A stretch of 64,000 bases of DNA from Oryzias latipes (taxonomy: Eukaryota; Chordata; Actinopteri; Beloniformes; Adrianichthyidae), in contig NC_019870.2 of NCBI RefSeq assembly GCF_002234675.1, positions 4,050,985 through 4,114,984 on the forward strand, given 5' to 3'. Positions 48,160-57,038 of the stretch are shown here, piece after piece. Position 1 is the first letter of the stretch. Each line of letters begins with the position of its first letter. Under the pieces are notes generated by a model, which saw nothing but the letters and a program-made list of their open reading frames with translations, was not told the DNA's origin and did no database searches. Position numbers and translations under genes: made by a program.

Positions 48160-48585
48160 ATGCATGGCAGCGTCTGCTCAACTTTCCTCTCATGAATTTT
48201 CCTGCACCGCTGCTCCTCCTGTCATGACCGCTGCCTCAGTGGCATCTCATTTTAAGGCGGCAGCATCCATTAGTTACAGCGGAGGGCAGGCAGACAGCCG
48301 AGGAGGGAGGGGGGGGGGTTTAAAGAAACGGATGTCTGACCTGAACACTCCTCGCACTTCGCGAGACATTTCCTCCCACTCCCTCTGTTTCTGCCTCGCA
48401 GAGCCAGTGGAAAAGCAGAGGAGGAGCCGAGCTCCAGCCTGAGCGGCGAGGAGGACAAGGAGCCGCCTGAAGGAGGACCGACAGCGCTGGGGGGGGGAGG
48501 CTGAAACTGAAGCATCGCTTTGGCGCATCACTTGGATCTGGAGGAGCGGCATGCATCACCTGCAGTAGAACAAGCATCCTTTCGG
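48160..48585 (+). promoter_or_regulatory. tnc: Probable tnc promoter and noncoding exon 1
   Basis: This is a GC-rich, CpG-containing block after AT-rich DNA, ending in a strong donor (TTCGG|GTGAGT after 48585). A TATA-like TTTAAA lies at 48319-48324; the exon would begin about 30 bp after it. CAGAC/GTCTG SMAD-type words occur nearby (near 48291 and 48334). Human TNC likewise has a noncoding first exon followed by a long intron, with the ATG in exon 2. The exon and start site are inference from composition, donor and gene structure. Confidence 0.5.
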
Positions 48586-49278
48586 GTGAGTGATGTCGTG
48601 AATTTCTGGACTTTTGCGACCATGCGGCGTGTCTGCAGGATGCTGCAGCGCTGGAAGGGGGTTGCGTCTTTCGATGCTTGAACTTGTTCCTGTAGAGGGA
48701 CCTCAGGTGGTGACTCACTACAGAGCCAGGCAACATGTGGAAGCGTTAACGCCAGGAGGGGCTTCCACATCCTGTCGGGCTGTAGATCCAAATCTGAAGG
48801 TGAGAAGCTCTCCGTCTGGGGAGGGTCGGTCTCCCCGGCTCCACGATTCACTGCAACTTTGATTCAATGGCGTGTTTTTTCCCCACGGTGAAGAGTAAAT
48901 GGAGGGGAAAGTGGCAGATGAGGGGAGCGCTCTTTGTTCTTTCGGCGTTTTTTCTGCTGAAAGTCTGCGCCGCGGAGCTCAGCTGGGGTTCTGTGGAGAC
49001 TTTGAGTCACCAGCTTCACGCAGATCCAGCAGAGCTTTGGGGCTGAAGGAGGTCCAGCTTCTTTTTTTTCTTCTTCCACGTGTTCCAATACTTCACGTTG
49101 GGTCATTTATAGCTCAAGTTCTTCCTTCTGTGTGAACAATGCACAGCTGCCGTTAGCCTCCCCCCCAAGAGTGGACTCAAAGGGGGATATTTGTCTCACA
49201 CACCTCCACTTGAATCTGAACTTTTACTCCCATTTTCCAAAGGACATTGTATTTATCATCTGGCTAAAGAGCAGTGGG

Positions 49279-49562
49279 GCGCCCACCATCGGGACGTCTG
49301 CAAACGTGACTTAAAGTCTTTGAACATCAACCCAGCATCTTGGGATGACACCGTAGGTGACGGTCTCCAATGACGGGTTGCTATCCGCTCTGGTTCCTAG
49401 GCCCATGAAAGCTCATCTCCCATCAAAAGGCGACGCCAAAAAGAGCTTGAGGAGGCACCGGAACCTCCCTCGACCTCGTCCTACACCTGTGACATGAGCG
49501 GCCGTGCCCGCCACTCCAGAATAAGGCTTCACAGTCACAGACGACGCTGCAGCAAGCCTTAA
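49279..49562 (+). pseudogene. LINE ORF2 C-terminal relic with two stop codons
   Basis: One frame reads GAPHHRDVCKRDLKSLNI and then NPASWDDTVGD; a stop at 49371 and another at 49398 follow; then KRRRQKELEEAPEPPS, and YTCDMSGRARHSRIRLHSHR to a TAA at 49560. The DVCKRDLKSL and terminal zinc-finger-like C...HSRIRLHSH pattern is a common C-terminus of non-LTR retrotransposon polyproteins. The expected second cysteine of the finger is replaced, so it is dead. It lies in tnc intron 1. Confidence 0.7.
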
Positions 49563-49812
49563 CCTCTAGACACAAGAACTGCATGGTGTCTCGAGAGGAG
49601 GGGCATGAAGGAAAAGCAGGACAGTGACTCTCACGCTACGTTCGTCGCGCCATCAAGGTTCTGGAACGCGCTTTTAATGGTGTTCACCCAAGTCTGCCGC
49701 ACGGACTCACAGTTGGAAGAGGTTTAGTGCGAATTGTGAAAGCGGTGCAAATCTCACAAATCTTACTGCAGGTTGTTTCTTTCACAGCTCTATTCCGATG
49801 AAAGAAAGACTT

Positions 49813-50673
49813 AGGCCGGATCCGAATTGCTTCCCCACCCCTCTCCTGCTCGTTATTGCTCCAGTTGTAGTGGTGTCCGTAGCTGTAGTGCCTTTTTTAA
49901 GGGGCAGATGTAGCGATTTAGGGCTTGCTATCCCTCTGCCGGTAGGGTGATCCGCTTTGCGCTGTGGCGTGGAGCAGTGGTCCCCAACCTTTTTGTCACC
50001 GCGGACCGGTACAAAGCAAGACAGGTTTACCGCGGACCGGTGTGTGTGTGTGTGTGGGGGGGGGGGTGCAACGCAAGACACGTTTACCGTGGACCGGGGG
50101 TGGTATTTTCTCTTTAGTAATAATAATGTCAAAGCAACTTTCTAAAGAAGTTAGTTTTTTGCTCATTTTTGTTGTTTGGGTTTCATTTTAGCGGGGTGTA
50201 TCACGTGATGTTTGGTGTCGCAACTTTGACGTGCGTTAAGTGTGACCGATGTAACAGAGAGAATCCGGTCACTTTTCAAAATAAAGATGGAAGATAAGAT
50301 AAGATGGAAATTATTATTTCTTTCTGTGCGTCCCGGTGCCAAAATTTCCCGCGGCCCGGTGGTTGGGGACCACTGGCGTGGAGGACAAACACATTTCTTC
50401 ATGTGGGTGTTTCTGAAGCACAGACGTTTACATTTAAATGTTATTATTATTTTTTTTGCATTAGCACTTTTTAAGTTATAAAACCAGCGATATGAATTTT
50501 CTGAGCGCTGGCAGCTACGCGCTAAGACAGATGACCGGCGACTATTGATGACATCATCAAGTGGTAGTAACGTCTGAATTTAAAGACACTCTTTTTCTCC
50601 ATATCTCTGCACTTGGAGGAATAAATGTAGTGACGGGAAGAAGCCGTAGCGGTAGAGAAGAAATTGGATTGGC
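49813..50673. mobile_element. DNA element C, inserted in element B
   Basis: Imperfect inverted ends AGGCCGGATCCGAATTGCTTC-like and, reversed, GCCAATCCAATTTCTTC. A 3 bp CTT duplication (49810-49812 and 50674-50676) is consistent with a Harbinger-type 3 bp target site, though the base choice is unusual. It is itself interrupted by a hAT element. Confidence 0.65.
49975..50375. mobile_element. hAT-type element D, 401 bp, innermost of the nest
   Basis: The ends CAGTGGTCCCCAACC and GGTTGGGGACCACTG are perfect inverted repeats, followed by GCGGACCGG/GCGGCCCGG subterminal sequence. The octamer GCGTGGAG is duplicated exactly at 49967-49974 and 50376-50383. It includes a (GT)n/G tract at about 50040-50067 and internally repeated GTTTACCGYGGACCGG. 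Confidence 0.92.
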
Positions 50674-52401
50674 CTTGGTGTCGTATCATTCCGTCTGGCC
50701 ACAAACCACATTGATTTATTTCTCCCCCATCATCAATTTGTTATTCCATGAAATATAAATGACCAAATGTCACTACCAAATCTGAGTCGCTGATTGCTTA
50801 AAGTTCAACTGGTTTAACTGCCAGCAAGATTTCGATGGCCGCGCGTTTTGTAAGTCGAGTCCAGAAACGGTCGTAAAAACCTGGGTAGGGATGCGTGAAC
50901 GTGACAGTTCTCAATGTGGAGGCTCAAAACGTGCATTTGCATAGACTTTTCATTGGAAGTGGTGGCTTCAACATGCGTTTCTGAGGCCGGTGTAAACTTA
51001 GTATCAAAGGTCCATCTGGTTTAAAGTCAAGTTCAGGTTGTGTTTGCTCTGCAAGTGGGTCAGAAAAAACACAAACACAAGAGCAGTAGTGGTTGAAGGC
51101 CTAGAATGAGAGGTCTGACGTTTGCTTTCCTGTCCTAATCTCAGACTTGACTGCATCTAGTGACATTCATGCCATGAATCTCCACGTCTAAACGTGTGCA
51201 ACCATGGCAACGGTTGGAAAAGGATCAAAAACCCAAATGGATGGAGCCACTTCTTTTGACGCAAACGGCATCTGAGGTCTGGACTCGAACCGGAGGCGCT
51301 GATGACGACCGCCATGCAACAGTGGGAGAATTTATAATCTGTTAATGAGGCTGCAATTTGTATCTCTGCTACATTAACTGCTCCCGCAATGATTTCCAGC
51401 TGCTCCAGATGTTTATCAGAGATTTCTGCTGCAGAATTCATGGAAAATAAAAACGATTTAATAAAAAAAAAATCCCCAGCATGTGCGCTCGTTTAGCGGC
51501 GGAGCAAATTCCCGATGTGCAGCGATCCACTTCACAAGGAGGTGGTGGTGGTGGGGCGGGTTGTCCCGCACGCGGACGCTTCCCCACAAGACCGGCTGCC
51601 ATCTCACACACAGTCACACTTTCAGTTTCGGCCAGGCTGCAGCTTTAACGGCGTCTGAAGGCCGAGGAGGTTTCTCGCCGCCTCTCCTTGACTAAGTAAA
51701 ACAGATGTCCTGAATCAGAGGCCAACATTCCCATTTTGTCCTTTCCACGTGGGAAAGTTCCCTTTTTGCTGCCAGTGTGTGGGATTCGAACTCTAACCCA
51801 ACAAAAAGGATTCTAATTCAGTGAACAGACTTCCCCCCCCCTTTTTCTTTCAAATGCTCACTGTGGTGGATGGAAACGTCTTCTCCATGTTTAAAAAGGA
51901 CCTCCACCTCACGAGGAGGAGGAGGTCTGCGTGTTTTTAAAAGTCTGCAGGAGCTTAATGCCCCGAAGGCGTGAAAGTCTTAAATCTCCCTACGTAAACA
52001 TTTTAATCACAGAACATGCAGAGCGTGCAGCCCACACAGCAGCAGCTGACCTGAAGATCAACCATTCTGTGTGGAGGGGGGGTATAACATCTTTAGGTTT
52101 AATGTGCAGGAAATGATGCCTGGAGATAAAATATTACCAGAAAATAGGGGGGAAAATATAGTCAAAAGACCTTTCCTGGGGATAAAATCAGATTTAGAAT
52201 TTTGTTTTTCTTCATCAGAATTTGCTCAAATCCATGTTGCATTAAATCATAAAAGATTTGCTGATTTAAATGTGCCCTATGTTGTGTTAGCTGCCAAAAA
52301 TGGTTAAGTGTAGTTCCCAAACATAAGGGTCTGCAGAATGTGCAAAATGCTAGAGATGCCTGTCTGACCCAGGAATGGAGACACAGACCGGCTCCCCGAC
52401 C

Positions 52402-52810
52402 TGTAACTCCTACCCTACATGTAACGGCTACCCGGTCTGTAACGGCTACCCGACATGTAACGCCTACCTTACATGTAACTCCTACCCTATATGTAACGGC
52501 TACCTGGTCTGTAACGCCTACCCGACATGTAAAAGTTACTCAACATATAACGGCTACCCGACATGTAAGTCCTACCCTACATGTAACGCCTACCCGCTCT
52601 GTAACGCCTACCCGACATGTAACGCCTACCTTACATGTAACTCCTACCCTATATGTAACGCCTACCCGCTCTGTAACGCCTACCCGACATGTAAAAGTTA
52701 CTCAACATGTAACGGCTACCCGACATGTAAGTCCTACCCTACATGTAACGCCTACCCGCTCTGTAACGCCTACCCGCTCTGTAACGCCTACCTGACATGT
52801 AACACCTCCT
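52402..52810. repeat. 18 bp minisatellite with a 162 bp higher-order period
   Basis: About 22-23 tandem units of the type TGTAACGCCTACCCGACA fill this stretch. Unit variants (AAAAGTTACTCAACAT, AAGTCCTACCCTACAT, CCCGCTCTG) recur at a spacing of exactly 162 bases (9 units), for example 52531 and 52693, and 52453 and 52615. Because 18 is divisible by three, two plus-strand frames stay open for about 150 codons and read as Cys-Asn-Tyr-Pro-rich hexapeptides. I take these as by-products. It lies in tnc intron 1. Confidence 0.93.
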
Positions 52811-54377
52811 CTTACAGCTTTTAGTTAAAGTAGTGTTAAAAATATTGTAACTTTTTAAAAAACCCATCCAGTTTCAGACGTGTTGTGCTGCAACAATCCT
52901 AAAAAAAACAAAAGATCCTGGATGCTGCTGCTTTTGCATGTATCTAAATAGTCAGAGTACTTTTACACAAGTAGATATTCGTCATATTTTCTCCAGGTCT
53001 TCTTGAGCGGTGTTTTGAGACCCTTTCTAACAGAAACCTCGACAGTCTTACAACCTAAGGTCCTCCCAACCTGAACCAACCAGCAGATTTCATGGTTAGC
53101 AATGATATTTTTTGAAGCTCTAGAAATAAGTTTGAACAAAATTGGTGTCAAAAAGTACTAAAAAGCTGGATTTTGGTTTGATAAATCGATGCTGGTGTTT
53201 GGATGTTATTGCTTTATTTTTGGTTTATGTCAAATATTTCTTTTTATTCATTTGCATTCAGTCAGAAAAGTGTTGCAATGAATTTGGTTTAAATATAGAA
53301 AACCATAAAGCTGTAAATCCTGTTTTTAGCATTTAACACAGCAGCAGTCTCCAGGAAGGTGGCGCATTTTTTCAAGTTTACTAATCAAATGTCTTTAAAT
53401 GCTGTTTCCATATTTTGAAATCTGTTTAGTTTCTAGTTTTTAATTGTAAGATCTTTAAAACAAGACTTTTAATCAGCAAGGGAGACTGTTTCGGTCTAGA
53501 AACATGGAAGGATCGGATAAAATCAAACCCTGATATCAGTAGAAAAGTGTTGGCAGTAACACCAGACCTGAAGGAGCTGTTAGTGGAGCAAAGAAGTCTA
53601 AACAAGATGCATGAGGACCTCAGTTTTTATGAGCAGTGATGCTGCTGATGTTTGGAGGCCTTTTATTCTGCAGCCACTGAGGAATTCATCTAATCTGATT
53701 GAAGATTATTTCAATCCTGGAAAGGAAATAAAAGACCAACACTGCCCTCTGATGCTATTCGTTTACATTTTTGCAATTTTTTATCCTCTGAGACAATTCA
53801 TGTTTATTTTGGGTTAGAATCTTTTAAAATTATTATAAAATTAGAATCCCCTTATTTAAATTAGTTTATTGATCAAAAGTCCAGAATTTTTTAAGTTTTT
53901 TTATACATTTTAATGATTTAAGAGTGTAACCATGGCAACTAAAACCAAGCAGGTATTTACAGTCCAGGTTGGAGAAAACATCTCGTCTACATTTTCATGT
54001 CTTCCTGGAAGTGAAGTTCCTGGTTTTCTGTAAAAATGAAGCTGAACATCTGGGAGGAGTAAAAGTCAAGAATTGTTTTTGTGCAAAACACAGATACGGC
54101 TGGTTGAAACATCAGTGAGTATCCTCGGTTTTCCATCGTTCTTTGGGAGGTTTGAGTGGAAAAAGGTATGTGGAGATGACGGCCAACCAGATGTTGATCT
54201 GCTCTCAATCCTCCTCACCTGAACACCTGCAGAGCGAAGTCCTGAAGGATTCCTCCTTTGAAAACCAGGAGCACAATTTATGTGCGTCATGATGTGCTTC
54301 CCAGAGGCAGATGAAATGGAATATTCCAGTTTGTGTTTACTGCTCACCAGATGTGCAAGAACTCATGAAACCTGATC

Positions 54378-54402
54378 GGGGGGGGGGGGGGGGGGGGGGG
54401 GG
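54378..54402 (+). repeat. 25 bp G homopolymer
   Basis: An uninterrupted G run with a C run about 85 bp further on (from 54486). Its length is likely to vary and to be poorly assembled. Confidence 0.9.
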
Positions 54403-55159
54403 TATTTCTGCGACTAACCAGGTACGACGAAGAGCAGGAGGGTTAAAGAGGGGTCGGGTCAGAGCACCTTCAGGTGTTCATCAGCCCCCCCCCCCTTACC
54501 CCCAAGCTTTATTGGTTTCCCCCGACGTAAATCTCTGGCGTCCTTCAGAGGAAAATCCAGCAAAGCTGTACAGACTCTTAATTTTTTTTTTTTGTGCGAC
54601 GGCTCATCAATTCTGAGTCAGGCAGCCATGTTTGGGATTAAGTTTGTCCCTTTACTGTCTGCAGCTTGTCAGCTACAAGACTCCTGAGAGCCCCCTATGC
54701 TTTCTTGGTCAAATCGTAGTCTTAATGATTGGACCAGAACAGCATATCAGCGTTTGAGATTCAGAATGTCTGTAAACTATTTTGAATTCCTCTCTGTGGT
54801 CGAACGCCTCCAGCTGCTCCTTTTTTTAAGAGTTGAAGCTTTGATTTATGTGCCGGTGATTGATTTCTGCGTCTCTGGACTTTATCATCTCCTGGATCTG
54901 GAGAGCAGAGGGAGAAGTGAGAGCGTATCCATGGTTACGTGGAGATACAGCAGACGCTCGCATGCAATGTTTGTGAGATCGGCAGCAGATAGCCGAGCAG
55001 CAGCTCGATGCTTTCCAGAAGCTCTCTGAGGTCAAAGTGGGATTCACCGCAGGTCCTTCTATTCCTGGAGCTGCAGAGGCTGCTGCGAGTCGATTGCATG
55101 TTCAGGTGGCCGCCAATCAGAAATGATTGTGGGTGGAGCTTTCTGACGCCTCTAAAGGT

Positions 55160-55320
55160 CAAATGATCGTTTTAGAAAACCCTCCCAAACGAAGGATTTC
55201 CCTCTGGTTTTTTTAACATTTGTCTTATGATGGAAGACACAACATAAAGAAAATTAAGCTTAAAATGGCATTTCTGAGTATTTCTTTTATTCAAATCTTT
55301 TCAAAGGGAGCTTTTTGTGG
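55160..55320 (-). repeat. IQPY-family element, fragment
   Basis: It contains the reversed right-end blocks (TTTAACATTTGTCTTATGAT then GGAAGACA and a stretch like CATTTCTGAGTATTT), as in copies at 7370 and 45925. Confidence 0.5.
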
Positions 55321-55389
55321 CTTAAGCATAACTAGAAGGAGCTGCATTTCCAGAAGAAAATGCAGGGTTGAATGCTGTATTGCTGAATG

Positions 55390-55740
55390 AAAATGAAATT
55401 TAAAATGTAATAATTGGCCAAAAAAAAAGAAAGAAAAAAATGATCAAAGTTGACAGTAAATAAAGTGAAAACAGCACAATAACCAAAAGGTATTTTTGTG
55501 AAAAATACAAGAGCCGGGTATCGAACTGGAGAGCTTCTGCACCAAGGGTTCCCCGTGTATTTCAATGGAGGCAGGAATCCTGGAATATCTTGAAAAGTTC
55601 AAGGATTTGAAGGACCAAAAGTCATAGCTGGAAAAAGCTGAAAGAGCTGAACATTTGAATAGTTGAATGGTTAAAATAGCTTAAAAATTGTAGGAGTTAA
55701 GCGGCAAAAAATGGCGGAATATACTATAAAAAAAAAGGCT
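55390..55740. repeat. Probable dispersed repeat (unclassified)
   Basis: Blocks such as GAGCTGAACATTTGAATAGT and GCGGCAAAAAATGGCGGAAT, with ACAAGAGCCGGGTATCGAAC, look like a common fish repeat. No ends could be defined. Confidence 0.35.
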
Positions 55741-56566
55741 GAATGCACGTTTGTCTGTGAAAGAGGAAATGTTCTCCAGTAATCTTATTTTTCTGTTTTT
55801 TCCTATAGTTGAGCATTAGAAAATGTCATTTAAAAAAACAGCTGAATTTTACTTTCCTGTAAAATTAATCTGAAACATTATATTATATTTATATTATATT
55901 ATATGATATTTAGGAAAATGATATTTCAGCTTATGTTTTTGCCCCAAATCAGACTATTTTCAGAGTTTTTAAATCCCTTGCTTCATATATCTGGTATAGA
56001 TTCTACTTCTCCTCTATTCCTCAGACGTCCTCTCACTCTCTGCTCCTCTGACGAGGTGAAACAGAACTTTTTAGGGACATAGTGAAAGCCGAGAGCCATT
56101 CGAGACCTCCTTCCGATTCGTCTGTACATTTTTCAGCACCTCTGGCATTAAACATTCAGGAGATTCCAGTTTATGCATTAGGTGTTCTTCCAATTTGTTT
56201 TTTGAAATGCCGAAATGTTTGGTGCTCATTAAATATGGAAAGGAAACTCATTTAAACGCCAAAAACTCCTTGAAACAATTCAGCCGAGATGTTTTGCATG
56301 GATTTTGGCTTCAAGCAGTTTTTCCTGAAAGATTTTATTTTGAAAACATGTTGAAGCTGATTTATCTCTAGCAGTGACAGTTGTTAGTGGTTCTTATCAT
56401 CTATTTCTTTTTCGTTTTCTGCAGGTATTTCAGATATAATTCTTTTTTTTTTTTTTGCACGTTCCCTCTTTCCAAAGAGTGTTAACCAGCTTTTTGGGGT
56501 TTATTGTACTTCCAGAACCTCCAGCAGAACCAGGATTGACCTCCAGCTTCACACTTCCTGTCCAAC

Positions 56567-57038
56567 ATGGGTGCACAAAGTCTTCTGGGCTGCTTTCTCC
56601 TCTTTGCTCTGTTCACCCTTCCCGATGCCGGACTTATCAAGAAGATCCTGCGGCATCGGCGGCAGACTCTTTCCCCGCATAAGGAGCATAACGCGACGCT
56701 CCCCGGCGCGGGCCACCCGCTGGTTTTCAGCCACGTCTACAACATCAACGTCCCTGCCAGCGCGCTGTGCTCCGTGGACTTGGATGCGCCTGAGGGCCAG
56801 GGCCTCCAACCGAACGACGCCTCAGACGGACACCAGGTCACCGAGCACACGGTCGACGGGGAGAGCCAGATCGTCTTCACGCACCGCATCAGCATACCCC
56901 AGCAGGCCTGCGGCTGCGGCGACCGCCCGCCCGGCCTCAAGGAGCTCATGAGCCGGCTGGAGATGCTGGAGGGAGAGGTTTCGGCCCTGAGAGAGCAGTG
57001 CGGCGGGGAGGCGGCCTGCTGTGGAGCACCCGTCACAG
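56567..57038 (+). CDS. tnc: tnc exon with ATG: signal peptide and assembly domain
   Basis: It encodes residues 1-157 plus one base. ATG 56567 starts a hydrophobic signal ([14 protein letters not shown]). NATLP (residue 42) is a possible N-glycosylation site also present in human TNC. The 5' part of the exon is noncoding, with an acceptor at 56515 or 56546. The donor is ACAG|GTAGAA. Confidence 0.95.

Larger units (their letters stand above)
49629..51007 (+). mobile_element. DNA element B, copy 2, interrupted by two nested insertions
   Basis: The outer parts 49629-49812 and 50674-51007 align with the continuous copy at 17320-17765. The left ends in GAAAGACTT and the right resumes CTTGGTGTCGTATCATTCCG, exactly where the uninterrupted copy reads GAAAGACTTGGTGACG. 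The outer ends (GCTACGTTCG and, reversed, CTAAGTTTACACCGGCC) suggest a DNA transposon. Confidence 0.75.

Noticed and set aside
50242..50481. Short frame across the hAT element in tnc intron 1
   Set aside because: It crosses a transposon boundary with an exact target duplication, so it is not an ancestral exon.
52402..52810. Possible CRISPR-like array
   Set aside because: Units are contiguous 18 bp tandem repeats without unique spacers, in a vertebrate genome.
52340..52824. Two overlapping ~150-codon frames rich in Thr-Pro-Val or Cys-Asn-Tyr-Pro
   Set aside because: They arise because the 18 bp minisatellite unit is divisible by three. No start context, no signal and no similarity that I recognise.
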